DNA of 48,664 nt from Actinomycetes bacterium. Its GTDB lineage: Bacteria; Actinomycetota; Acidimicrobiia; Acidimicrobiales; Acidimicrobiaceae. Of this stretch, positions 33,147 through 42,433 are shown piece after piece (the stretch's first letter is position 1; every line of letters starts with the position of its first letter). Below the pieces are notes generated by a model. It worked only from the letters and a program-made list of their open reading frames with translations. It was not told where the DNA came from and searched no databases. A program made the position numbers and the translations under genes. The stretch is taken from NCBI GenBank assembly GCA_021822605.1, contig JAKAQL010000013.1:1-48664 (forward strand), given 5' to 3'.

Positions 33147-35708
33147 CTAGGAGTCAAATCCTTTACGAAGCGTCTCTAAGGCCTGATCAAGCCGATCGAC
33201 CTGACGGCCGCCCGAGAGAGCGAGTTCGCGTTGCGAACCGACTCGGCCACCAACGGCGAGTGCAAGTGGCTCAAGCACCTCACTTGCGCCACGCTTGTTG
33301 GGATCGGCAACGGTCGCCACCAACGCAACCTTGCCGTCGACGACGCTCGCCAAAACAACGACGTCGGCGTGCGCTCGATTACGCAACTCAAGGGCGACAA
33401 AGCGTAGCTCCTGAGAGGAGAGACCATCGAGTCGTTCAACGATGTCGCGAGAGCGTTGTTGGGCTGCGACCTGACGAACGAGCGACCGTAGCTCCTCTTG
33501 GCGCATGTTGGCGAGCTGGGCCTCTAGTTCCCTATTCCTCGCGGATAGTGCCCCTACCCGCTCATGCAAGGTGTCACGACCTCCTGGCATCAGCTGCTCG
33601 AGGGTGTCGAGCTGGTGTTCGAGGGAGTGCACCGCATCGAGTGCGGCCAGCTGGGTGACCGCCTCGATCCTGCGGGTATTGGCACCAATGGAGCCCTCGG
33701 AGATCACCTTGAACAGACCGATCTCACCGAGCGCACCCACGTGGGTGCCACCGCAGAGCTCCATGGAGTTCGGTCCCGCATGGACAACTCGGACGACATC
33801 TTGGTACTGATCGCCAAAGAACGCAATCGCACCTTCGCTCACCGCGGCTTCCTTATCCTTGATCTCAGTGACCACCACTGCAGTACTCACTACCTGCTCC
33901 ATGATGAGCCGCTCCACTCGCTCAATCTCTTCCGTGGTGAGCGCTGACCAATGGGTAAAGTCGAAGCGTAGCCGTTCTGGGGCAACCAGCGACCCCTGTT
34001 GTGCAACATGCTCCCCAAGCACCTCGCGCAGCGCCCATTGGAGTAGATGCGTGGCGGTATGATTAGCCCGGATCCGTGCACGTCTTGGCCCATCGACGTC
34101 GAGCTTGACTTGCGCGCCCACCACCGGTTCCCCCTCGGTGAGCTCGATCCAGTGCCGAACGATGCCTTGTACGGGCTGATCGGTGTTGATTACCTTGGCC
34201 CGGAAACCATTGGAACTGATCCAACCGGTGTCACCGACTTGTCCTCCGCCCTCTGGATAGAAGGGCGTTCGGTCGACATAGAGCGCGAGTCCATCTGCCT
34301 CCTGTCCGACAAACTGGATCTCCCCAACCGCCTCCTCGACCTCATACCCGAGGAATTCGGTTTTCCCAAGTGTTTCGAGCACCCACAGGGCACCGGTTGC
34401 CTGTTCGCTCATCGCCTCATCGCCAAGACCCGCCTGCCGCGAGCGATGCCGTTGTTCGTCCATGGCGTTGTGGAAGCCTTGGAGATCAACCTCCACATCG
34501 CGATCGGCCGCAATCTCGGTTGTCAACTCGATTGGTACTCCAAAGGTGTCATGGAGCCGGAAGGCAACCTCCCCCGTCACCTTTCCGCTCACGATCGCGG
34601 CCTCCAGGATGGGTGCACCGATTGTGAGCGTCTGTTCGAACCTCGCCTCCTCGCGAATACCCAGTTCCAAGATCCGCTCCCGACGCTCGATCAACTCTGG
34701 GTACGCCTCCCCCATCGCCTCAATGACCCCGTTGACGAGGCGTTCAACCACCTCATGGCGCGCACCAAGGAGCTGAGACCGCAACACCAACCGACGAATG
34801 ATTCGTCGCAGAACATAACCTCTGCCCTCGTTGGTGGGAACGACCCCATCGGCAAGCAGAAAGGTCATCGCGCGAGAATGATCCGCGATGATGCGCAACC
34901 CGATGTCTTGATGATGGTCAACTCCATAGGTCCTGCCCGTCAACGACTCCGCCTCCTGCAGAATCGGATAGACAAGGTCGGTCTCGAAGACGGAAGGTCG
35001 ACCCTGAAGAATAGGAACGATGCGCTCGAGACCAGCGCCGGTATCAATACAGGGTTTTGGCAACGGTACGAGCTCGCCACTGGACTGTTGGTCAAACTGC
35101 ATGAAGACGAGATTCCAGATCTCAAGAAATCGTTCATCCGATCCATACGCGGGACCGCCATCCGCGCCGTACGCGACCCCCTTGTCGTAGTAAATCTCGG
35201 AACAAGGACCACACGGTCCGGTGTCTCCCATCTGCCACCAGTTGTCCTCATCGAGCCGTTGAATACGCGCTGGGTCAACTCCAATGCTGTCACGCCAGAT
35301 CTGTGCGGCCTCATCATCGGTGGTGTGTACGGTGACCCACAAGCGATCAGGTTCTAATCCAAGGACCTCGGTTACAAGTTCCCACGCGTAGGGAATCGCC
35401 AGTTCTTTGAAATAATCCCCGAACGAGAAGTTACCCAACATCTCGAAAAACGTAAGATGGCGGAGCGTCTGACCAATCTGATCGAGATCGTTATGCTTGC
35501 CACCTGCTCGCATACACTTCTGAATACTGGTAGCCCTAGGATACGGAGCTGGCTCCTCACCGAGGAAATACCGCTTGAACGGGACCATTCCTGCCACCGT
35601 GAAGAGCACCGTACGATCAAAGGGGATTAGGCTGGCCGATGGAACTGGGGTGTGGCCTCGCTCGACAAAGAAATCTCGAAACGCGCGTCGCAGCTCATTA
35701 GAGTCCAT
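33147..35708 (-). CDS. alaS: Alanyl-tRNA synthetase
   Basis: AlaS charges tRNA-Ala and edits mischarged Ser and Gly. The 853-residue protein has the class II catalytic core (motif 1 region near RGHTPVPSASL; TSIQKCMRAGGKHNDLDQIG), the editing domain with zinc-binding HTATHLLQWALR and the later CGGTHV, and a C-terminal C-Ala/DHHA1 domain. The ATG 35708 has GGAGAGG upstream, and the gene overlaps the preceding small gene by 11 bases; an open frame extends further upstream without family similarity. Confidence 0.95.
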   Translation of the reverse strand: MDSNELRRAFRDFFVERGHTPVPSASLIPFDRTVLFTVAGMVPFKRYFLGEEPAPYPRATSIQKCMRAGGKHNDLDQIGQTLRHLTFFEMLGNFSFGDYFKELAIPYAWELVTEVLGLEPDRLWVTVHTTDDEAAQIWRDSIGVDPARIQRLDEDNWWQMGDTGPCGPCSEIYYDKGVAYGADGGPAYGSDERFLEIWNLVFMQFDQQSSGELVPLPKPCIDTGAGLERIVPILQGRPSVFETDLVYPILQEAESLTGRTYGVDHHQDIGLRIIADHSRAMTFLLADGVVPTNEGRGYVLRRIIRRLVLRSQLLGARHEVVERLVNGVIEAMGEAYPELIERRERILELGIREEARFEQTLTIGAPILEAAIVSGKVTGEVAFRLHDTFGVPIELTTEIAADRDVEVDLQGFHNAMDEQRHRSRQAGLGDEAMSEQATGALWVLETLGKTEFLGYEVEEAVGEIQFVGQEADGLALYVDRTPFYPEGGGQVGDTGWISSNGFRAKVINTDQPVQGIVRHWIELTEGEPVVGAQVKLDVDGPRRARIRANHTATHLLQWALREVLGEHVAQQGSLVAPERLRFDFTHWSALTTEEIERVERLIMEQVVSTAVVVTEIKDKEAAVSEGAIAFFGDQYQDVVRVVHAGPNSMELCGGTHVGALGEIGLFKVISEGSIGANTRRIEAVTQLAALDAVHSLEHQLDTLEQLMPGGRDTLHERVGALSARNRELEAQLANMRQEELRSLVRQVAAQQRSRDIVERLDGLSSQELRFVALELRNRAHADVVVLASVVDGKVALVATVADPNKRGASEVLEPLALAVGGRVGSQRELALSGGRQVDRLDQALETLRKGFDS

Positions 35709-35952
35709 GAATTTCCCTTGCCTCTCCTTCGAGCACTCGATTCTTCTTACCGTTTTTGATGCCAGACTGATCACGGTAGGTCGCGATGGCCTCACGGACT
35801 GCCGTGCGCAGATCACCCTGCATCCGCGCCACCGCGCGACGCGAAGTCTGCTCGACTGACCGCTCTAACACAGGACGAGCGATGACTCTCAGGCGACGCG
35901 CCCCTACAACCCCTACACCAACTCCAAGTATGAACCAACGACTGCGCCGCAT
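35698..35952 (-). CDS. Small basic membrane-anchored protein next to alaS
   Basis: An 84-residue Arg-rich protein with one N-terminal hydrophobic segment (WFILGVGVGVVGARRL). The ATG overlaps the stop of the DUF948-like gene (TGATG) and its end overlaps alaS. Actinobacteria often carry a small DUF6167-type protein in just this place; the match is by position and size, not recognised motif. Function unknown. Confidence 0.65.
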   Translation of the reverse strand: MRRSRWFILGVGVGVVGARRLRVIARPVLERSVEQTSRRAVARMQGDLRTAVREAIATYRDQSGIKNGKKNRVLEGEAREIHGL

Positions 35953-36305
35953 CAATTGTAGCCCTCCCTTCGATCTCGGAACACTTTGCGACCACGCCGA
36001 ACCGCGAGACGTAGCCGTCCCATTGAGACAAACGGATAGCCGATCGTGTTCACAACCGTCTTGGTCATTCGGTCGATCGACTGGACATCACTCGCATGTT
36101 CCTCAAGCAGTTCCTTCGTCTCGCTCGCGGTGGTCGTCGCCTCATGCGCCAAACTACTGGCATAACGAATAAGGTCAATCATCTCTTGACGCCACTCGCT
36201 GGCAAAGGCGTCCATCTGTGAGCGCAACGTACGCACCTGAGCGATGAGAACAAGACAGATTACCAACAACACGATTGAGGCGATCGATGCTATCAATGAA
36301 ATCAA
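35952..36305 (-). CDS. DUF948-like membrane protein
   Basis: A 117-residue protein with an N-terminal membrane helix (about residues 3-24) followed by a coiled coil of about 60 residues and a basic tail, the DUF948 layout. The start is TTG 36305 with GGAGG seven bases upstream. It begins a new group with the 84-aa gene and alaS after a 122-base gap containing a relA 3' hairpin. Function unknown. Confidence 0.7.
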   Translation of the reverse strand: MISLIASIASIVLLVICLVLIAQVRTLRSQMDAFASEWRQEMIDLIRYASSLAHEATTTASETKELLEEHASDVQSIDRMTKTVVNTIGYPFVSMGRLRLAVRRGRKVFRDRREGYN

Positions 36306-36405
36306 CGCGCGACCTCCAGGGCAGGGTTTGCGCTCAGTCTAACGACCTCAACGCTATGGGGAACACCCCTCGGGTGCCGGCTTCACAACCGGTAACGCGG
36401 AGGCA

Positions 36406-36423
36406 CTGGTGCTCGCGCACCAG
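36406..36423 (-). terminator. relA 3' hairpin with GNRA-type loop
   Basis: CTGGTGC-GCGA-GCACCAG on the minus strand: a perfect 7-bp stem capped by a GCGA tetraloop, five bases beyond the relA stop. No T-run follows. It is likely a transcript end or stabilising structure. Confidence 0.5.
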
Positions 36424-36427
36424 CCAC

Positions 36428-38632
36428 TCAACGGGAACCATCCCCCACCACATCTTGCCGAGTATCGAGCGCCCTACGAGAACCGCCAGGAAGCAGCCGA
36501 TAGGCGTTGAAAACGCCGTCGAGCTGACGAATGGCACCGAGTACCGACGACAGATGACCGGGGTCAACCAACTCAAACTCGAAACGCATGCGAGAGACAT
36601 GGTCGCCTCCCGTTCTCGATGAGCTCATGGTGATGTTCACATGATGCTCACTCAACACCTTCGAGACATCGGCGAGTAGTCGTGCGCGATCCAACGCCAG
36701 GACCTCGATGGCCATCTGATAACTCGCGCCGCTGTCATGGGCCCATTCAACGTCGACGCGACGTTCACCTGCCCGCTTGAGAAGGTCAAGAACGTTCGGG
36801 CAATCGGTGCGGTGAATCCCTACCCCACGTCCCTGAGTGATGAACCCTACGATCTCGTCTCCAGGAATTGGATTGCAACAACGCGAGATGCGAACGAGCA
36901 CGTCCTCCATCCCCTCGACAAAGACCATGGGACCTTTGGAAAGGTGGCGCGGGCGCTGGTGTGAAACCGTCGGCGCGTAACCATCCGTCTCGAGCTCGTT
37001 CCGTTGGACCCGCTGGGCGACCGCGCGCGCAGAGACGTGTCCTTCACCAACCGCAACCAGGAGCCCTTCGCCATCATGAAGCCCGTTCATCTTGGCTAGC
37101 TTGGCGAGACCGGCCTGCGAGAGATGGGCATTGACCGCGAGATTCTCACGGCGAAAAGCCTTGGTCAGCTCATCTCGACCGATCTCAACGGACTCCTCAC
37201 GCCGTTCCCTGGAGAACCACTGACGGATTTTCGCCTTAGCCCGTGGGGTGACGACAATCGAGAGCCAATCCCGTGAGGGCGCAGCTGAACTCGACCGCGA
37301 ACTGACGATCTCCACCGTGTCTCCGGACCTCAGTGTTGACTCGAGGGGGACGAGGCGTCCGTTCACCTTCGCACCGATGCACCGATGGCCGACTTCGGTA
37401 TGAATCGAATAGGCGAAATCGAGGGGGGTCGCTCCGACCGGCAGGGTGACGACCTTTCCTTTGGGGGTAAAAACGTAGACCTCGTCCATCTCGAGATCCG
37501 ACTTTAAGTGCTCCAAAAATTCAAGGGGATCAGGCAGCTCCTCTTGCAGTTCCATGATGCGGTCGACCCACGCGGCATTCGTCGGGCCGGAACCCTCCTT
37601 GTAGCCCCAATGCGCTGCAATGCCGAACTCGGCCCGGCGGTGCATCTCGCGCGTCCTTACCTGTACCTCGAGCGGGTTTCCTTTGTCAAGGAGGACGGTG
37701 GTGTGGAGGGATTGATAAAGATTGAACTTTGGAGCGTTGATGTAGTCCTTGAAACGGCCTGGGATGGGCGCCCAAAGGGAGTGCACGACCCCGAGCGCTG
37801 CCCAGCAGTCCCGATCGTTGTCAGTGACGATTCTGACGCCGATAATGTCGTAGATCGAGTCAAAATCCTTATCCTTGATGATCATCTTCTCGTAGATAGA
37901 CCAGAGGTGTTTCGGTCGCCCCGTCACCTCCGCCTCGATACCGACCACCTCGAGCCGTTTGCGCAACTCCTCAATGACCTGGGCGAGATAGAGCTCGCGT
38001 TCCGGCGCCCTCGTCTCGATCATGTGGTCAATCTCTGCGTAGCGCCGCGGATGAAGGGTTGCAAACGCAAGATCTTCGAGCTGCCACTTCATGTCCTCGA
38101 TACCCAGGCGGTTCGCGAGTGGAGCGTAGATGTCCATCGTCTCCTGCGCGATCCGGCGTTGCTTCTCGACGGGGAGTGCAGCGATGGTACGCATGTTGTG
38201 CAATCGATCAGCCAGCTTAATCACCAACACCCGTGCATCTTTTGCCATGGCGATCAGCATTTTGCGCATCGTGGCGGCCTGCTGGGCCTCACGTGAATCA
38301 AAACTGATCCGATCGAGCTTGGTGAGACCATCAACGACCTCGGCAACAGTAGGCGTGAACTCCTCACTGATCTGAACCAGGGTCACCGACGTATCCTCCA
38401 CCGTGTCGTGGAGGAGGGCCGCCACCACGGCGGTCACATCGCCCCCGAGCGCCGCCGTGATCGTCGCAACACCAATAGGGTGAGTCACGTAGGGTTCCCC
38501 AGACCGGCGACGTTGGGACCCGTGGGCTATGCGAGCGAAGTTCAGCGCCCGATCGATCGTCGCACATGCCTCACCGGATGGGTCAAGTGCCATCGCATCG
38601 ATGAGTGATTGCAGATCCCGATCGGCCACCAT
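36428..38632 (-). CDS. relA: Bifunctional (p)ppGpp synthetase/hydrolase
   Basis: This long Rel enzyme (734 residues) makes and degrades (p)ppGpp in the stringent response. In order: an HD hydrolase domain with intact metal residues (His 51, His 75-Asp 76 in ALLHDTVEDT), the synthetase domain with RFKD at 293-296 (the R-x-K-D form of bifunctional enzymes) and EVQVRT, a TGS domain (VFTPKGKVVTLPVG), and a C-terminal ACT domain. It starts five bases after the secF stop, so it is in the secDF operon. Confidence 0.95.
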   Translation of the reverse strand: MVADRDLQSLIDAMALDPSGEACATIDRALNFARIAHGSQRRRSGEPYVTHPIGVATITAALGGDVTAVVAALLHDTVEDTSVTLVQISEEFTPTVAEVVDGLTKLDRISFDSREAQQAATMRKMLIAMAKDARVLVIKLADRLHNMRTIAALPVEKQRRIAQETMDIYAPLANRLGIEDMKWQLEDLAFATLHPRRYAEIDHMIETRAPERELYLAQVIEELRKRLEVVGIEAEVTGRPKHLWSIYEKMIIKDKDFDSIYDIIGVRIVTDNDRDCWAALGVVHSLWAPIPGRFKDYINAPKFNLYQSLHTTVLLDKGNPLEVQVRTREMHRRAEFGIAAHWGYKEGSGPTNAAWVDRIMELQEELPDPLEFLEHLKSDLEMDEVYVFTPKGKVVTLPVGATPLDFAYSIHTEVGHRCIGAKVNGRLVPLESTLRSGDTVEIVSSRSSSAAPSRDWLSIVVTPRAKAKIRQWFSRERREESVEIGRDELTKAFRRENLAVNAHLSQAGLAKLAKMNGLHDGEGLLVAVGEGHVSARAVAQRVQRNELETDGYAPTVSHQRPRHLSKGPMVFVEGMEDVLVRISRCCNPIPGDEIVGFITQGRGVGIHRTDCPNVLDLLKRAGERRVDVEWAHDSGASYQMAIEVLALDRARLLADVSKVLSEHHVNITMSSSRTGGDHVSRMRFEFELVDPGHLSSVLGAIRQLDGVFNAYRLLPGGSRRALDTRQDVVGDGSR

Positions 38633-38637
38633 GTTCT

Positions 38638-39753
38638 CTACGACGCCGGTAATCCCTCAGCCTCGACTGGAGCTTGTCGCCGCTCGAGACGAGCCCTGAT
38701 CTGCCGATAGCGGTGCTCACGCTCCTTGAAGCGCGCCAGCAGTGGTGATGCGATAAACAACGAGGAGTACGCTCCGCTGGTGAGACCAACCACCAACGCA
38801 AGACCGAAATTTTTCAGCGTGGTGGCACCAAGGACATACGCCCCAAGTATCAGCACCGAGAGGATCGGGATAATCGCCACCAGCGAAGTGTTCAAAGAGC
38901 GAGCGAGTGTCTGGTTCACAGACAAGTCAACCGCGTCGGAGTAATTCATCTTCCCTGGGTCGACAAGTCCACCGACATTCTCCTTGATGCGATCAAAGAC
39001 CACAATCGTGTCATAAAGTGAGTAGCCAAGAATCGTAAGGACTGCAATCACTGTCGACGGGGTGACTTGAAAACCGCTCAGTGCGTAGATGCCAACCGTT
39101 ACCAAAAGGTCATGCACCACTGCGATAAAAGCGGCAGCGGCCATCTTCCACTCAAAGCGAAGAGAGATATACAAGATGATCCCGACGAAGAAGGCGATCA
39201 AAGCCTTCACCGCGGCGTTGGTGATTTGACCTCCCCAAGTCGGTCCGACAAACTCGATGGCCACTGCTGAGGATGGGAGGTGGGCTTTGGCCGCAAGCAG
39301 CGAGGCGACCTGGTTCTCCTTGGCCGTACGCGCTGCACCAGAGAGCTTGGTAAGCCCAGCCTGCACCTCGACGGTGCGAGCTGAATGAGAACCAAGCGTT
39401 ACCACCGTCGCCTGGGTGACACCAGCCCGCGCCACGATCTTGCTTGCTTGAGCGACGGTCAGGGTAGCCGATGGCACCTGCCAACTCACACCGCCTTTGA
39501 AACTGATACCAAAGTTAAGACCACGAGCCGATAGTGCGGCAGCCCCCGCGACGATGACGAGGAAAGAGATCACAAAGTAGTAGCGGGAACGCTCGACAAA
39601 GGGGTAGTGGGTGGCACCAGCACCCAAACGCCGCCACCAAGATGCCTCGCTTGCATCAATGGTCTTGGTCTGAAAACCGTCGTTCTCCCTTGTATCCGCT
39701 GTGCCCGTTACCCCCGCAGCGTCAGGGCGATCATCAGCTACCATCTCACTCAT
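38638..39753 (-). CDS. secF: Protein translocase subunit SecF
   Basis: SecF works with SecD to pull proteins through SecYEG using the proton gradient. The 371-residue protein has a first membrane helix at about 70-90, a periplasmic domain, and five more helices with the conserved YDTIVVFDRIKEN segment. The ATG 39753 overlaps the secD stop (ATGA) and has AAGGGAG upstream; the open frame extends further upstream inside secD. relA follows. Confidence 0.93.
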   Translation of the reverse strand: MSEMVADDRPDAAGVTGTADTRENDGFQTKTIDASEASWWRRLGAGATHYPFVERSRYYFVISFLVIVAGAAALSARGLNFGISFKGGVSWQVPSATLTVAQASKIVARAGVTQATVVTLGSHSARTVEVQAGLTKLSGAARTAKENQVASLLAAKAHLPSSAVAIEFVGPTWGGQITNAAVKALIAFFVGIILYISLRFEWKMAAAAFIAVVHDLLVTVGIYALSGFQVTPSTVIAVLTILGYSLYDTIVVFDRIKENVGGLVDPGKMNYSDAVDLSVNQTLARSLNTSLVAIIPILSVLILGAYVLGATTLKNFGLALVVGLTSGAYSSLFIASPLLARFKEREHRYRQIRARLERRQAPVEAEGLPAS

Positions 39754-41249
39754 ACTCCCTTCGCGGCGACACGGCTCGGCTTGATCACTCCAGTACCTGC
39801 AGCCGACTCTCGGGTCACTTGAACCACTGGAACGCCGAGCCATCGGTAGTGTGTTGGCGAGATCGAGTTGCCAATCCACAACACCAACGGTCGGGTGAAG
39901 AACCATGCCGAGGCGACATCGAGGATCGTGGATAGCCCGAGGAAAAAGGCAAAGCCCCTCACGTCACCGATACTGAAATAGTACAGCAGTGCTGCACCAA
40001 TGAAGGAGACGAGGTCAGCTGCGATGATGGTGCGAAATGCCTTCGTAAAACCGGTATCCACTGATGCACGCAGGCTCCTTCCATTGCGAGCCTCGTCTTT
40101 GAGTCGTTCGAAAAAGACGATGTAGGAGTCCACAATCACGCCGATTGACACAATGATACCCGTTACCCCAGAGAGGTTGAGCGTCAGCTGTGCGCTATGG
40201 CCTAGATAGGCCATGATCGCCCAGAGCGCGGCAAAGGTGGTAGCAAGCCCACCAACCACCACGAGGCCGAGGAGTCGGTAATAAAAAATGGTGTAGAGCA
40301 TCACGAGAATCAGACCGACGATACCTGCGATCAAACCCGCCCGAAGGGATGCCGCACCAAGCGTTGGCGAGATTGTCTGAACCGTTTGCTGCACAAGCTG
40401 GACGGGGAGCGCCCCATACTGCAAGATGGTAGCGAGGTCGGTAGCGGAGGCCTGTGTGTAGTTTCCGGTAATCTGCCCCTGGCCGTTGAAACTGGTAGAG
40501 TTGATCTCCGGTGCTGACTGTACGGTCCCGTCAAGCACCACGGCTAAGAGCTGATGATAGTAGGTCTTGGCAATCTCGTTGAACAACGGCGCCCCTTTTG
40601 AGGTCAGCGTGAAGTTAATCGCCCATTGATTGGAGGCACTCTGGGACTCCGGTGCTGCATAGACACTCTTGATGGCGTTCCCAGTCATCAGCGTAGGTCC
40701 AACCACGTAACGCCCAATCACCGTCTTGGAGGTGCCCTGGTACTCCGGCAACAGCGCGGTCGAGGCAGAGGTTGCCTTCAACGGGCTCGTAGTGGGTACA
40801 TATTGGAGCGTTGACGTGGTGTTGGCAGCCGAGGTTGGACACGTCGGGGTGAGCTGGGACTTCTTCAGATGAAGGCTGGCCGGGGGCTTCGTGTAAAGCG
40901 GAGCCTCACAGAGGACCGGGCGAAACTGCAGGATCGCTGTTTGGCCGATGTAGCTGAGCGCCGTCTTAGGATCCTTGATGCCTGGCAGGTCTACGACAAT
41001 ATCGCTTCCCTGCTGACCGATGGATGGCTCCCCCACACCGAGGGCATTCACGCGGTTTTGAATGATAGAGATCGTCTCATTGAGGGTTGCAGTGTCGACC
41101 TTTCTTGCCGGCTTATAGACGACTGAAGCCCCGCCCTGAAGGTCGAGACCGAGAACAGGGTGATAACGGAGGGAGACCACCGCAGCAAAAGCAGCGAGTG
41201 CCACCACCGTGCTAATCAGGACCGAACGGATCCATCGCCCTTTACGCAT
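39750..41249 (-). CDS. secD: Protein translocase subunit SecD
   Basis: SecD, 499 residues: an N-terminal helix, the LGLDLQGGASVVY periplasmic P1 region, and five C-terminal helices with the conserved DSYIVFFERLKDE segment. An AAGGTGG lies before the ATG. The gene is 59 bases after tgt. yajC, normally between tgt and secD in this gene order, is missing. Confidence 0.93.
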   Translation of the reverse strand: MRKGRWIRSVLISTVVALAAFAAVVSLRYHPVLGLDLQGGASVVYKPARKVDTATLNETISIIQNRVNALGVGEPSIGQQGSDIVVDLPGIKDPKTALSYIGQTAILQFRPVLCEAPLYTKPPASLHLKKSQLTPTCPTSAANTTSTLQYVPTTSPLKATSASTALLPEYQGTSKTVIGRYVVGPTLMTGNAIKSVYAAPESQSASNQWAINFTLTSKGAPLFNEIAKTYYHQLLAVVLDGTVQSAPEINSTSFNGQGQITGNYTQASATDLATILQYGALPVQLVQQTVQTISPTLGAASLRAGLIAGIVGLILVMLYTIFYYRLLGLVVVGGLATTFAALWAIMAYLGHSAQLTLNLSGVTGIIVSIGVIVDSYIVFFERLKDEARNGRSLRASVDTGFTKAFRTIIAADLVSFIGAALLYYFSIGDVRGFAFFLGLSTILDVASAWFFTRPLVLWIGNSISPTHYRWLGVPVVQVTRESAAGTGVIKPSRVAAKGV

Positions 41250-41308
41250 TCGCCACCTTTATCATTGAAACCAAACACATGATCATAGCCACCTCTGGCT
41301 CTATAAAG

Positions 41309-42433
41309 TTAGTCGGCATGATCACCACCTCTCATGACTGGGCCACCCCAAACCCTGTCGATATCGGCAAGTAGCTCCTGCATCGAATTGCCCCTAATGG
41401 CTTCCCTGAGCCTTGTGATCAATCGAAACTGGAAGGCCAAGTTGTGAAGGGACAACAAGGTACCGGCGCTCTCGGTGTCCACATGAGCCAAGTGATGCAA
41501 AAGACCACGCGACACCCTCTGACATACACGACAATCACATTTTAGTTCCAGTGGCTCGTCAAGCCCACGGTTCGCCCGCCCCTTCACGCGCAGCGGCCCT
41601 TCGTCGGTGAGCGCGGTTCCATGTCGTGCGATCCGTGTCGGGGCTACACAATCGAACATGTCGACACCCAACGACGTTGCGTGCGCGAGAAGATAGGGGT
41701 CACCGACCCCCATCAGGTAACGAGGCTGCTCCTCCGGCAACCCAGCCACCACGGAGCGGATGGCCTCCAACGTACTCTCCCTAGACTCCCCGACGGCGAG
41801 TCCGCCAATGGCATAGCCGTCAAAGCCGATACGTGTGATCATCTCTGTACTTCGACCACGTAGCTCGGGATCCACACCACCCTGTACAATGCCAAAGAGC
41901 TGCTGGGTCTCGTCCCTATGCGCTGCACGTGAACGTTCAGCCCACTGGCCGGTGAGAACAAGATTGTCCTCAAGAACCTCTCGGGGGCTCGGGAGTTGGG
42001 TACATACATCAAGAGCCATTGCGATATCGGCTCCAATGCGCTCTTGGGTCGTCATAGCGTCTTCGGGTGTCAGCGTCACCCAAGAACCGTCATAGACATT
42101 GCGGAAATGAGCCCCCTCAGGGGTGATCTTCGCCCCGAGTGACATGATCTGAAATCCCCCTGAGTCAGTCAACGAAGCACCACGAAAGCCAGTGAACCTA
42201 GCCAGCCCACCCATCTGAGCGATGATATCTGCACCCGGCCGCAGCATCAGGTGATAGGTGTTGGAGAGCAACACCTGAAAACCAAGGTCGGCAACGAGTT
42301 CACTGGGAACGTAACGGACGAATCCTCGCGTCGCCACGGGCATGAAGAGAGGTGTCTCCACCAGGCCAGTTCGAAGGCGCAACTCCCCGCATCGAGCAGA
42401 CCCATCCCGATGGGCCACCGATAACGTCCTCAC
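41309..42433 (-). CDS. tgt: Queuine tRNA-ribosyltransferase
   Basis: Tgt exchanges guanine 34 of GUN-anticodon tRNAs for the preQ1 base. Visible are Asp 90 in SLTDSGGFQ, the nucleophile Asp in DMFDCVAPTR, QGG substrate loop (FGIVQGGVD), and the zinc site CDCRVC with a later His. The start is GTG 42433, which overlaps the queA stop as GTGA; 374 residues. The preQ1 synthesis genes are not in the window. Confidence 0.94.
   Translation of the reverse strand: MRTLSVAHRDGSARCGELRLRTGLVETPLFMPVATRGFVRYVPSELVADLGFQVLLSNTYHLMLRPGADIIAQMGGLARFTGFRGASLTDSGGFQIMSLGAKITPEGAHFRNVYDGSWVTLTPEDAMTTQERIGADIAMALDVCTQLPSPREVLEDNLVLTGQWAERSRAAHRDETQQLFGIVQGGVDPELRGRSTEMITRIGFDGYAIGGLAVGESRESTLEAIRSVVAGLPEEQPRYLMGVGDPYLLAHATSLGVDMFDCVAPTRIARHGTALTDEGPLRVKGRANRGLDEPLELKCDCRVCQRVSRGLLHHLAHVDTESAGTLLSLHNLAFQFRLITRLREAIRGNSMQELLADIDRVWGGPVMRGGDHAD

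Noticed and set aside
34047-35357. 436-codon plus-strand frame.
   Set aside because: It is the antisense shadow of alaS, a strongly supported gene.
37508-38296. 262-codon plus-strand frame.
   Set aside because: It is the antisense shadow of relA.
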